In this document: piece by piece, positions 27,275 to 35,619 of the stretch
Numbering within the stretch: the first letter of the stretch is position 1
Layout of the letters: each line of letters begins with the position of its first letter
NCBI GenBank assembly: GCA_018265835.1
Contig: JABLYK010000017.1
Span: 1-42,698 of the forward strand
Length of the DNA stretch: 42,698 bases
DNA from: Oscillospiraceae bacterium
GTDB lineage: Bacteria; Bacillota; Clostridia; Oscillospirales; Oscillospiraceae
Direction: 5' to 3'
Translations under genes and position numbers: made by a program
Notes under the pieces: generated by a model
What the model was told of the DNA's origin: nothing
Database searches by the model: none
The model's input: only the letters and a program-made list of their open reading frames with translations

Positions 27275-29236
27275 TTGCTTGATGTCAATATAGAATATAC
27301 GTCGGCGTATGTAAAGCCATTTTTTCAAAAAAATTTTTCAGTCCTGCAACCAGAGGAAAGCGTTCGCGCGCTTGCAGACATGGCGGAGCGCGGCGCTTCG
27401 GATTACACGCTTGACATGGCGGCACGCAATCTCCAGCGCCAGAACGGGACGCAGACAGACGGCGCGCAGCTGTTGAAAGACTACGCGCAGCGCAACAATG
27501 CGGAGAGTACGGCGGTGAACACCGATCCGGCAAAGCACACGGCGGTTGAGCAGCGCGTGATTGACGAATATCAGGGCGCGGTGGATGATGGGATAAAGGG
27601 CTTCATTACGAAAGTCCGGGCACTGACAAATCCGGGATATCGGAACTCTGTGCGGTATACAATTTCTCCTGTTACGCAAAGGACGGCTGGGAAAATCCGC
27701 GATATTTCCGGTGTTGACGTACAAGGCTTTCAAAACATACTCACAGGGAGCGCGGTAGATCATATTGAAAACCGCCATGGGAAAGACGGGCAGGCAGACC
27801 GTAGCATGTCGGATGATAACGATCTCGCGCGGATCCGCTATGTACTTGAAAACTATAATGATGTGCAGCTGTTAAAGAACAATGACGGCACACCGTCTGT
27901 CAGCAACGTCTGGAAGAACTCGGACGGTACGCCCGCAAAGAGAATCCTGTTCTCCAAAAAAATAAACGGCACATATTACACCGTTGAAGCAGCTCCAGAC
28001 AGCAAGGCGCGCGTCCTTGCTGTTGAAAGCGCGTACATTGGCAAAAAGAATGCCAGAGGAGACACGGGCACAGTCCTGAACATGGAACAGAATTCCCCGC
28101 AGGTTACGCCCAAGACGCCACAGCGCGCGCATGCCTCATCTGGCTTAGGAGCATCGCAAACCACCGATGCAAGTGCCCCGGCGTTGACGGCCAAAACCGA
28201 AAATGCGAATACTCCTATTATTACTAGTATAACCGATTCCCCGGAAAATAGCAATAGCAATTTTCCACAGGGCGTTGGCGCGGCGGAACGCGGGTTTACC
28301 GACGGCGAGGCGCAGACTTCGGGCTTGACCGGCGCGCCTGCGGATGGTATCGTAGAGCCAACAAACGGGAACGTGGAGCGGGCGCGTGCGCTTCTGGCGG
28401 ACGGTGCAACGCCGAGTCAGGTGTTCAACGAGACCGGACTGATCGTGATGGCAGACGGCAGCATGCAGGACGGCTTCGACGGCCCCGTGGTTTGGAGGGC
28501 GAACGATGGATCATCGGGAATTTCTGATTCAACTGCTGATCGACGCGCGGAACGACGGGGAGATCGCGCCGGAGCATCTACACAAGACGGACGCGGAAAT
28601 CGCGGAGTTGGCGGACTGGATTATAGCGGAGGGCGCGCGGCGGAACAGAGAACGGGCGGGGCAGACCTCGGCGGAGAACAGCAGAGAACCGCAACCGAAC
28701 TGATTATCCGCGCTGCCAATGCAAGCGGGAACGAAGAGACCGCAATGATTCGCGCGGCACTGGGCGGTGACGATGCATTTGCGAAACGCTTTTATGAGCT
28801 GTACCAGCAGGGCGACGCGGTCGCGGAGCAGTGGGGAAACTTTTTCCCGAACGTGAATGCACTGATTGCAGAGCTGGACAGCGCGCTTTCCGGCGGCGAG
28901 CGGAGTTTGCCGCCGGGTACGGGCGCGGCGTCGCGCGGATTTGCAGAATCCCCATATGCCCAGTGGCAGAATGACGCGGAAAATCTCCACAATCCCGGCG
29001 AGAATGCGGCACGGAACGTTTCTCTGCCCACGGAAAATCTGCAAGGCCGGAGAACGATGAAGGGCGGGCAAACCGTGATGGAGTCCGCCAACACGCCGGA
29101 GTACAGGGCGGAGCAGATTGCAGATCTGTATCTTGAAGGTAGGATGTCGTTCGACCCGAAGACCAACCCGGCGCTTGCAGAGGAAGCAAGACGCCAAAAA
29201 GATACCGGATCGTGCGCGGTAAATTATAATGATTAA
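27275..29236 (+). CDS. Phage/ICE polyvalent protein remnant with a nuclease-like domain
   Basis: An open frame of 653 codons beginning at a TTG without a ribosome site. Residues about 105-255 (from GIKGFITKVRALTNPG through VDHIENRHGKDG and RIRYVLENYNDV to TYYTVEAAPDSKARVLAV) resemble the Phage-Barnase-EndoU-ColicinE5/D-RelE-like nuclease domains found in large polyvalent proteins of phages and conjugative elements. Later parts have GVGAAERGFTD and GTGAASRGFAESPYA, repeated joint sequences typical of such multi-domain proteins. Around residues 411-475 the frame is Gly/Arg/Asp-rich and shadows a better small gene in another frame. The C-terminus stops abruptly (QKDTGSCAVNYND). Most likely a truncated remnant of one or two genes. 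Confidence 0.6.
   Translation: MLDVNIEYTSAYVKPFFQKNFSVLQPEESVRALADMAERGASDYTLDMAARNLQRQNGTQTDGAQLLKDYAQRNNAESTAVNTDPAKHTAVEQRVIDEYQGAVDDGIKGFITKVRALTNPGYRNSVRYTISPVTQRTAGKIRDISGVDVQGFQNILTGSAVDHIENRHGKDGQADRSMSDDNDLARIRYVLENYNDVQLLKNNDGTPSVSNVWKNSDGTPAKRILFSKKINGTYYTVEAAPDSKARVLAVESAYIGKKNARGDTGTVLNMEQNSPQVTPKTPQRAHASSGLGASQTTDASAPALTAKTENANTPIITSITDSPENSNSNFPQGVGAAERGFTDGEAQTSGLTGAPADGIVEPTNGNVERARALLADGATPSQVFNETGLIVMADGSMQDGFDGPVVWRANDGSSGISDSTADRRAERRGDRAGASTQDGRGNRGVGGLDYSGGRAAEQRTGGADLGGEQQRTATELIIRAANASGNEETAMIRAALGGDDAFAKRFYELYQQGDAVAEQWGNFFPNVNALIAELDSALSGGERSLPPGTGAASRGFAESPYAQWQNDAENLHNPGENAARNVSLPTENLQGRRTMKGGQTVMESANTPEYRAEQIADLYLEGRMSFDPKTNPALAEEARRQKDTGSCAVNYND
28506..28703 (+). 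CDS. Small overlapping protein within the polyvalent-protein frame
   Basis: A 65-residue frame, +1 relative to the surrounding long frame. It begins MDHREFLIQLLIDARNDGE and continues with a regular acidic/helical pattern, including AEIAELADWIIAEGARR. The ATG has GGAGGGCGAACG directly upstream, a good ribosome site. Its composition looks like a folded helical protein, while the long frame here is Gly/Arg-rich. It is probably the true gene in this stretch, a small element protein of unknown function. Confidence 0.5.
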   Translation: MDHREFLIQLLIDARNDGEIAPEHLHKTDAEIAELADWIIAEGARRNRERAGQTSAENSREPQPN

Positions 29237-29311
29237 CAGAGCTTATAGAATTTCCCCTGTCAAGAGGCCGCTTCCTTAGAACGGGAAGGGCAAACCGGCT
29301 TGCAGATAGAC

Positions 29312-29340
29312 TTGACCACGCACAAATGCAGCGGTATAGT
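29312..29340 (+). promoter_or_regulatory. Promoter of the HAD phosphatase gene
   Basis: TTGACC (29312-29317), 17-bp spacer, TATAGT (29335-29340), 57 bp before the start codon. It marks the return to core genome after the island. Confidence 0.7.
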
Positions 29341-29397
29341 ACATATATAAGCGGGTTCCAAACGGCCCGCATGATCTCAGCTTTTGGAGACTGTAAT

Positions 29398-30216
29398 ATG
29401 AAGATTCTTGCAATTGACTTGGATGGAACGCTGCTCAACAGCGAAAAAATGGTTTCGCCGCGGAATTCCGCGGCGCTTCAGGCAGCGGTGGCGCAGGGCT
29501 ACTGGATCGTCCCGGCGACGGGGCGCGCGCTGAAAGCCATTCCGGAGCAGGTGCTGGCGTTCCCATTTGTGCGCTATGTCATTTCCATCAATGGAGCCAA
29601 CGTTTCCGATGTCCAACAGCAGCAAACTTTGCTTTGCGAAGAGATTCCGCAGAACCGCGCACTGGAGCTGCTCGAATTTGTTACGCGCTATGATGCCATG
29701 TACGACTGCTACTGGCAGAATACCGGCTGGGTAGACCGTGATTTTTTGGAGCGTGTGCGATATTACAACGCAGACGAGGAAGTGGTCCAGCTGATCCAAA
29801 AAACGCGGACACCAGTCGAAAATCTGCGGGAGTTCATCCAGGACCGGGTAAAGACGGTTCAGAAGGTGCAGCTGTGCTTTCGGAATCTGGACGAGCGCGG
29901 CGCGGCAGTGCAGGAGATCGCGGCGCAATTTCCGGACATTGCGGTTACGTCGTCTTTTCGAAATAATCTGGAACTCAACTGGAAAAATGCGAATAAGGGC
30001 AATGCGCTGCGCTTTCTGGCAGACCATCTGCATGTCCCGATCGAGGATACGGTCGCGTTTGGGGACAGTTCCAATGATCTGGCCATGCTTACAGCCGCCG
30101 GAACAAGCGTTGCAATGGGCAATGCCGCGCCGGAGGTTCAGGCCGTGTGCGACTTCGTGACATCGTCCAATGAAGCGGACGGCGTCGCCATGTTTCTGGA
30201 GCGGCACCTGCTGTGA
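29398..30216 (+). CDS. Cof-type HAD-IIB phosphatase
   Basis: A 272-residue haloacid dehalogenase-superfamily phosphatase of the Cof/YidA group, which dephosphorylates sugar phosphates and cofactors such as FMN or PLP. Motif I is AIDLDGTLLN (D7, D9), motif II PATGRALKAI, motif III the Lys in NKGNALRFLADH, and motif IV TVAFGDSSNDLAML. The IIB cap lies between residues 80 and 190. GGAGA ribosome site before 29398. The substrate is not predictable. It ends convergently with the aminotransferase gene. Confidence 0.92.
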   Translation: MKILAIDLDGTLLNSEKMVSPRNSAALQAAVAQGYWIVPATGRALKAIPEQVLAFPFVRYVISINGANVSDVQQQQTLLCEEIPQNRALELLEFVTRYDAMYDCYWQNTGWVDRDFLERVRYYNADEEVVQLIQKTRTPVENLREFIQDRVKTVQKVQLCFRNLDERGAAVQEIAAQFPDIAVTSSFRNNLELNWKNANKGNALRFLADHLHVPIEDTVAFGDSSNDLAMLTAAGTSVAMGNAAPEVQAVCDFVTSSNEADGVAMFLERHLL

Positions 30217-30311
30217 AGCGTGCTGGATATACGCTGTTTTTCTGAAATTCTTCCGCCGCCGCGCAACCGGCGTGTTGCGGAATTACGGGCTTGCCGACGT
30301 TACCCATATGC

Positions 30312-30347
30312 AAAAAATTCCCCTCCATCGGGAGGGGAATTTTTTTG
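30312..30347. terminator. Bidirectional terminator
   Basis: AAAAAATTCCCCTCC, loop ATC, GGGAGGGGAATTTTTTT, with T-runs on both strands. Serves the convergent HAD and aminotransferase genes. Confidence 0.9.
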
Positions 30348-30357
30348 CTCAGAAATC

Positions 30358-31545
30358 TTACTTCTTGATGTTTGCCTTGATGACTTCGCCAAGAATGGTC
30401 ATGCCCTTGACGATCTTATCATCCGGCATGCAGCTGTAGTTCAGACGGATGCAGTTGTCGTGACCGCCGTTCGGGAAGAAGCCCTCGCCGGGAACGTAAG
30501 CGACGTTCCGCTCCAGGCACTGTGCGGCCATTTCCTTGGTGTCGATGTAATCCGGCAGCTCGATCCAGGTGAACAGGCCGCCATCCGGGTGGGTGAACTT
30601 TGCCTCAGGCGGGAATTCCTTTTCCATGGTCTCCAGCATTACGTCGCGGCGATGCTTGTAGCATTCGCGGATGGTGCTGACGTGCTCGTCCAGGTCGAAC
30701 ATGTCGATGAACTTGGACACGACGAGCTGCGCTTCGGAGGAAGCCTGCAGAGCGGCAGCCTGCGCCATGAAGTTGTACTTTTTCAGAATCTCGTTATCCG
30801 CGCAGACCCAGCCAAGACGATAGCCGGGGGCGAGGATCTTGGAGAAGGTGCCGAGGAAAACGACAAGACCCTTGGTGTCCAGGCTCTTGAGCGCGGGCAT
30901 GCTCTCGTTCTCGTAGCGGAGTTCGCCGTACGGATTGTCCTCAATGACGGGGATTTCGTACTTGTTGATGATCTCCATGAACTTCTGACGGCGCTCCAGC
31001 GGCCAGGTACGGCCGGAGGGGTTCTGGAAGTCGGGGATGACGTAGATCATCTTCACGTTCTCGGTGGTGGCGAGAACCTTTTCCAGCTCTTCCATGATCA
31101 TGCCGTTGTCATCGGTCGGGATCTCGACAAAGGTGGGCTCGCAGGCCTTGAACGCATTGATTGCGCCGAGATAGGAGGGGCTCTCCAGAAGGACGACGTC
31201 GCCCTTGTTGAGGAACACGCGCGCGGAATAGTCCAGACCCTGCTGGCTGCCCTCGGTGATGAGGATGTTGGCGGCGGAGGTCTTGATGCCGTTCTTCGCT
31301 TCCATACGTTCCGCGATCTGCTCTCTCAGCCGCGGGAAGCCCTCAGTGCTGGAATACTGGAGCGCAACTTTGCCCTGCTCATCGAGCACAGCATTGGTCG
31401 CTGCTTTGATTTTCTCAACGGGGAACAGTTCCGGGGCGGGCATACCACCGGCGAACGACAGCACTTCCGGCTTATTCGCCAGAGCGAGCAGCTCACGAAT
31501 GGCGGAGCCCTTCAGGAGATTCATTCTGCTAGAAAATTGTACCAT
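30358..31545 (-). CDS. PLP-dependent class I/II aminotransferase (2-aminoadipate/LysN-like)
   Basis: A 395-residue fold-type I aminotransferase. The PLP lysine is K236 in GTFSKILAPGYRLGW. Other marks are SFAGGMPAPELFP, LQYSSTEGFPRLREQI, ITEGSQQGLD, PDFQNPSGRTWP and VIEDNPYGELRY, the set seen in 2-aminoadipate/aromatic/branched-chain transaminases related to LysN and the MocR C-domain. The amino donor is likely glutamate; the exact substrate is open. GGAGGAAAAAAG ribosome site, own promoter, single-gene unit. Confidence 0.92.
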   Translation of the reverse strand: MVQFSSRMNLLKGSAIRELLALANKPEVLSFAGGMPAPELFPVEKIKAATNAVLDEQGKVALQYSSTEGFPRLREQIAERMEAKNGIKTSAANILITEGSQQGLDYSARVFLNKGDVVLLESPSYLGAINAFKACEPTFVEIPTDDNGMIMEELEKVLATTENVKMIYVIPDFQNPSGRTWPLERRQKFMEIINKYEIPVIEDNPYGELRYENESMPALKSLDTKGLVVFLGTFSKILAPGYRLGWVCADNEILKKYNFMAQAAALQASSEAQLVVSKFIDMFDLDEHVSTIRECYKHRRDVMLETMEKEFPPEAKFTHPDGGLFTWIELPDYIDTKEMAAQCLERNVAYVPGEGFFPNGGHDNCIRLNYSCMPDDKIVKGMTILGEVIKANIKK

Positions 31546-31607
31546 TATCTTTTTTCCTCCTTATTTCGCGGTAATGACTTAACCACTATCATGCCGCATT
31601 TATTACT

Positions 31608-31636
31608 ATTAAAGCACAATTTCACAGCAAAGTAAA
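31608..31636 (-). promoter_or_regulatory. Promoter of the aminotransferase gene
   Basis: On the minus strand: TTTACT (31636-31631), 17-bp spacer, TTTAAT (31613-31608). The remaining intergenic stretch to about 31786 shows no gene or clear structure. Confidence 0.5.
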
Positions 31637-31786
31637 CCATTTCTGAAAAGGATCGGTAGAACGCTCAAAAAAATTATGCAGATTGCATGAAAAGCGGGGA
31701 TGGTACGTGCTGGGGAGGTTGGGCAGGCCTCCACAAAAAGCGGTCGGATTTTGCATATTCATAAATTTTCCTGCGAAGATTATTTG

Positions 31787-31815
31787 TTGACATATTTCCT
31801 GCGGACGGTTATGAT
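31787..31815 (+). promoter_or_regulatory. Promoter of the XRE-S24 repressor gene
   Basis: Consensus TTGACA (31787-31792), 17-bp spacer, TATGAT (31810-31815), 22 bp before the start codon. Confidence 0.78.
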
Positions 31816-31836
31816 AGGGAAAAGGGGTGCTGCGGT

Positions 31837-32586
31837 ATGATCGGAACCACACTGAAACGGCTCTTGGAGGAGCAGAATATCAATGTCAGCGAGTTGGCGC
31901 GCCGGACGAATGTCTCGGCGCAGACGCTGTACAGTATCATTCGTCGGGACAATATGAAGATTGATTTTGATCTGCTGCTGCGCATCTGTGATGTACTGGA
32001 CGTGCCGGTTGAGACGTTTTGCGAGCGGGGCGATGCGCTGCGGATGAGCCCGGAGGAGCAGAAGCTGCTGCGCAAGCTGCGCGCGCTGGACGCGCATGGC
32101 CGTGAAATTACACTGACGGTTGTGGACGCCGAGCTTGCGCGCATACAGCGGGAAGCCCGGGTACAGGCGGAAGTACAGGCGCGTGCAACGAAGATTATCC
32201 CGCTGTACGCAACGCCGGCAGCTGCCGGATATGCTTCGCCCGCGCTGGGAGACGATTATGAGGACTATGAGGTGGAGGCGAGCACGGAGGCCGATTTTGC
32301 AGTGCGCATCGCCGGCGACAGCATGGAGCCCTATATCCACGACGACTCCATTGTGTTCGTCAAGCGCGGCGCTACCATCCGCGACGGCGACGTTGGTCTG
32401 TTTTTTGTGGATGGCGATATGAAGTGCAAGCAGTATTGTCAGGACTATCTGGGGAATGTCTACCTGTTTTCCGCCAACCGCGCGCGGAAGGATGCAGATG
32501 TGGAGATTCCCGCCTCATCCGGCATTACGCTCTGCTGCTTCGGCAAGGTGCTCTTAAAGGAGCGTATCCCGCTGCCGGTCAATTGA
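31837..32586 (+). CDS. XRE-family repressor with LexA-like S24 self-cleavage domain
   Basis: A 249-residue CI/LexA-type protein. Residues 5-60 are a helix-turn-helix (NVSELARRTNVSAQTLYSII). A helical linker (about 70-118) follows, then the S24 domain. The putative cleavage site is A130-G131 in PAAAGYASP, the nucleophile Ser is S162 in AGDSMEPYI and the general-base Lys is K196 or K198 in DGDMKCKQY. Such proteins cleave themselves when RecA-ssDNA forms, linking target genes to DNA damage. No prophage surrounds it, so it may be a domesticated repressor or a stand-alone stress switch. AAGGGG ribosome site; own promoter and terminator. Confidence 0.9.
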   Translation: MIGTTLKRLLEEQNINVSELARRTNVSAQTLYSIIRRDNMKIDFDLLLRICDVLDVPVETFCERGDALRMSPEEQKLLRKLRALDAHGREITLTVVDAELARIQREARVQAEVQARATKIIPLYATPAAAGYASPALGDDYEDYEVEASTEADFAVRIAGDSMEPYIHDDSIVFVKRGATIRDGDVGLFFVDGDMKCKQYCQDYLGNVYLFSANRARKDADVEIPASSGITLCCFGKVLLKERIPLPVN

Positions 32587-32597
32587 AAAGAAAAGAG

Positions 32598-32642
32598 AAC
32601 AGCCGGAACGCACCGTTGATCGTGTGTTCCGGCTGTTTTTTA
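32598..32642. terminator. Terminator after the XRE-S24 gene
   Basis: AACAGCCGGAACGCAC pairs with GTGTGTTCCGGCTGTT with a loop of about eight bases and T6. It also meets the end of the kinase gene on the other strand (stop at 32640-32642). Confidence 0.88.
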
Positions 32643-34295
32643 GGCATTCGGGAAATGAATTTGAATGGTGGTACCCTTGCCTGGGGCGCTTTCCAGATGG
32701 ATGTCCGCATGGTGCTGCTGTGCGGCGTGCTTGACGATTGAAAGCCCCAGCCCGGTGCCGCCGCTTTCCTTGGAGTGGCTTTTGTCCACGCGGTAGAACC
32801 GCTCAAAGACCCGGCTTTGCGCTTCGGAAGGGATGCCGATGCCCGTGTCGGCGACCGAGAGGAGAACGCCGTCATTTTCCGTGGAAACAGACACCTTCAC
32901 GCTGCCGCCGTCCACGTTGTATTTGATGGCGTTATCGCAGAGATTGTACACGATCTCATACAGAAGCCGGCGCACGCCCTGCATCTCCGCGTGCGCGCCT
33001 TCTACGGTGATGGTCACGTTTTTCGCGCCCGCCGCGCCTGAGAGCGCATCCGCAGCCTCTCCGGCCAGAGCGGTCAGGTTCACGGACTCGAGCGGAAGTT
33101 CTCCGCCCTCGTCCAGCTGGGACAAGCGAATGATGTCGTCGATCAGCGTCACGAGCCGCCCGGCTTCGGAACGGATGTGGCCGACAAAGCGGGGAAGATC
33201 CGCCTGTTTCACAAGACCATGTTCGATCAGCTCCGCCGAGCCCATGATGGACTGCAGCGGCGTTTTCAGCTCGTGCGAGACATTTGCGGAAAACTCGCGC
33301 CGCATTTGCTCGGCTTGCGCCTTTTCTGTGACGTCAAAGGCGAGAATGCACACGCCGATGCGCTTGTCGTTGGAGGTGACGGGGCTTGCGTCGATCTGGT
33401 ATGTGCCGCCGGCGAGCGAAAGAACCGCTTCGCCGCGCGTACCGTCCTGCGCTTCGGCAATCAGCTTCTGCATGGCGAGACTGCGATCTACGGTCAGCAT
33501 GTTCTGGCCGATGCAGGCGGCGTCTGCGCCGAAGAGCTGCGCTGCGGCGGGATTGATGCTCAAAATGGTGTTCTTATCGTCGAGCAGCACAAGACCCTCG
33601 CTCATGCTGCCGGTGATGGCGGAAAATTCATCCTGCCGTTGGCGGAGCTGTTCGAGCTGACTGTTGATCTGGCGGTGCTGCCGCTCAATGCGCGTGAGTA
33701 CGGGGGAGAGCTCCTCATATGTCTCGTTTTCCAGCGGACGGTCCAGATCGAGCGCGTTGAGCGGCTCCGTGATCTGCTTCGATACGCGCTTTGCCAGAAG
33801 AATTGAAAGGACAATCGCGGCCAGCAGCACGATGGCAATCGGCTGTAGCATACCGAGCAGCAGCGTTACGACCGTGTACTGCGTCACGCCGATGCGCAGC
33901 ACGGATCCATCCGAAAGTCGAACAGCGCGGTAGAGCGTCTTTTCGGCCAGTGTGGCGGAGGTGCGTTCGCTCTCGCCGACGCCGGTGCTGAGCGCCTCCC
34001 GAATTTCCTCGCGGCCGGCGTGGTTTTCCATGGCTGTTTCATCTGCCTGACTGTCGTAGAGCACCGTGCCGTCGGCCTGAATCCATGTCAGGCGATAGGC
34101 ACTCTCCTCCAGGCCGTTCAGATAGCCGAGACCCTCGTTCTGCACGCCCTGCGCCGCCAGTGTCATCTGTGCGGCCAGCGTGTTGCGCTGCATGGTGTTG
34201 AAGTATTCATACAGCACGCCCATGATGAGAACCAGACAGGCGAGCAGGACGGCGACTGCGACGAGAAAGATGGAACGGAAAATCCGCTTTGTCAT
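32640..34295 (-). CDS. PhoR-type sensor histidine kinase
   Basis: A 551-residue membrane histidine kinase. TM1 is at about 10-30, an extracytoplasmic sensor at 31-142, TM2 at about 143-168, then a HAMP-like linker and a PAS domain (about 225-325, ITGSMSEGLVLLDDKNTILS). The phosphoacceptor is H341 in FSANVSHELKTPLQS. The HATPase has N-box YNLCDNAIKYN, then ADTGIGIP, FERFYRVDKSHS and GGTGLGLSIVKH. Its position as last gene of the pst operon, ATGA-coupled to the response regulator, identifies it as a PhoR-like phosphate sensor. Confidence 0.93.
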   Translation of the reverse strand: MTKRIFRSIFLVAVAVLLACLVLIMGVLYEYFNTMQRNTLAAQMTLAAQGVQNEGLGYLNGLEESAYRLTWIQADGTVLYDSQADETAMENHAGREEIREALSTGVGESERTSATLAEKTLYRAVRLSDGSVLRIGVTQYTVVTLLLGMLQPIAIVLLAAIVLSILLAKRVSKQITEPLNALDLDRPLENETYEELSPVLTRIERQHRQINSQLEQLRQRQDEFSAITGSMSEGLVLLDDKNTILSINPAAAQLFGADAACIGQNMLTVDRSLAMQKLIAEAQDGTRGEAVLSLAGGTYQIDASPVTSNDKRIGVCILAFDVTEKAQAEQMRREFSANVSHELKTPLQSIMGSAELIEHGLVKQADLPRFVGHIRSEAGRLVTLIDDIIRLSQLDEGGELPLESVNLTALAGEAADALSGAAGAKNVTITVEGAHAEMQGVRRLLYEIVYNLCDNAIKYNVDGGSVKVSVSTENDGVLLSVADTGIGIPSEAQSRVFERFYRVDKSHSKESGGTGLGLSIVKHAAQQHHADIHLESAPGKGTTIQIHFPNA

Positions 34296-34969
34296 GCAGA
34301 CGGCACCTCCATCCGATAACCGACGCCGCGCACTGTTTCAATGTATGCGCCGCATATGCCGAGCTTTTGCCGCAGCGTGCGGATGTGCACATCGACCGTG
34401 CGCGTTTCGCCGTCATAATCCATGCCCCAGATTTCCGACAAGAGCCGGTCGCGCGTAAACACCAGACCGGGGTGGGACAAAAACAGCTTCAGCATTTCAT
34501 ATTCCTTGAGCGTGAGCGCGATGCACGTGCCGTTCGCCGTGACGATGTGCTCTCCGGTGCGCATCGTCAAACCGCCGAGTGAGAGAATTTGCGAATCCGC
34601 CTTGGGCGCGGCGCGGCGCAGCACGGCCTTCACACGCGCGACCATTTCCATCATGCCAAAGGGCTTTACAAGGTAGTCGTCCGCGCCGAGATCGAGACTC
34701 ACGATCTTGTCAAATTCCGCGCCCTTGGCCGTGGCCATAATGACAGGGATGTTGCGGGTTCTGTCGCCGGCCTTCAGCTTTTTGAGAATGGTCACGCCGT
34801 CCTCGCCCGGCAGCATAACGTCCAGCAGCACCAGCTGCGGTGTCTTCGTCTTGAGTGCGGCAAAGAAGGCGGCGCTGTCTGCAAAGCCCTCCGCCTCAAA
34901 GCCGGTGGACTGGAGCGTGTATACTTCGATATCACGGATGCTGGCGTCGTCTTCCACACAGAAAATCAT
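34292..34969 (-). CDS. PhoB/PhoP-type response regulator
   Basis: A 225-residue OmpR/PhoB-family regulator. The receiver domain has the acidic pocket VEDD at 5-8, phosphoacceptor D50 in LVLLDVMLPGEDG, T/S ATAKG and Lys in DDYLVKPF. The winged-helix domain spans about 130-222: LTLKEYEMLKLFLSHPGLVF, RTVDVHIRTLRQKLG and TVRGVGYRME. ATG at 34969 overlaps the phoU stop by ATGA and has AAGGAG upstream. Together with the kinase it should bind the Pho-box-like site before pstS. Confidence 0.93.
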   Translation of the reverse strand: MIFCVEDDASIRDIEVYTLQSTGFEAEGFADSAAFFAALKTKTPQLVLLDVMLPGEDGVTILKKLKAGDRTRNIPVIMATAKGAEFDKIVSLDLGADDYLVKPFGMMEMVARVKAVLRRAAPKADSQILSLGGLTMRTGEHIVTANGTCIALTLKEYEMLKLFLSHPGLVFTRDRLLSEIWGMDYDGETRTVDVHIRTLRQKLGICGAYIETVRGVGYRMEVPSA

Positions 34970-35619
34970 AGTTCGCTTTCTCCTTTGTGCACGCCGGTGA
35001 CGGAAAACTCCACCCACTCGGCAATGTTGGTGGCATGGTCGCCGATGCGCTCGAAATACTTGGCAATCATCAGCAGGTCAATGGCAAATTCTCCGTCCTG
35101 CGGATTTTGGGCGATCATGCCGATCAGCGCCTGCTTGACCTTGTTGAAGAGGTCGTCCACAAGATCGTCATGCTCGATCACGGCTCTTGCCAGCACGACG
35201 TCCCGTTTGACGTAGGCGTCGGTGCTCTCCGTGACCATGCGGATGGTGGCGCGCGCCATTTCTGCGATGTATTCACACTCGCCGCCGGTACGGCCGTGCA
35301 GGAAGGGAATGATCTCCGAAATGTCGTCCGCCTGGTCGCCGATGCGTTCCATGTCGGTAATCATTTTCAGCGCGGCAGAAATTTGGCGCAGGTCGCGCGC
35401 GACCGGCTGCTGCTGCAAGAGCAGCTTTAGGCAGAGCGATTCGATGTTGCGCTCCTTCTGGTCAATCTCGCTGTCGAGCGGACGCACCGACTCGGCCATT
35501 TTCGCGTCCCCGGACAGCAGCGCCTTTGCAGCCAGCGCGATCGCTTCTTCGCACAGGGCGCCCATGGCGATCATTTCCTGATTGAGCAGCGCAAGCTGCT
35601 CGTCAAATCGTGCTCTCAT
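34966..35619 (-). CDS. phoU: Phosphate transport regulator PhoU
   Basis: A 217-residue all-helical PhoU with the two three-helix repeats. The metal-binding E/D motifs are DMERIGDQADDI (repeat 1) and YFERIGDHATNIAEW (repeat 2). PhoU links the Pst transporter to the PhoR-type kinase and dampens uptake when phosphate is plentiful. Its start overlaps the pstB stop (TGATG) and its stop overlaps the regulator start (ATGA). Confidence 0.96.
   Translation of the reverse strand: MRARFDEQLALLNQEMIAMGALCEEAIALAAKALLSGDAKMAESVRPLDSEIDQKERNIESLCLKLLLQQQPVARDLRQISAALKMITDMERIGDQADDISEIIPFLHGRTGGECEYIAEMARATIRMVTESTDAYVKRDVVLARAVIEHDDLVDDLFNKVKQALIGMIAQNPQDGEFAIDLLMIAKYFERIGDHATNIAEWVEFSVTGVHKGESEL

Noticed and set aside
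30220..31635. A 471-codon open frame on the plus strand
   Set aside because: It runs antisense through the aminotransferase and across a bidirectional terminator, with no start signal.
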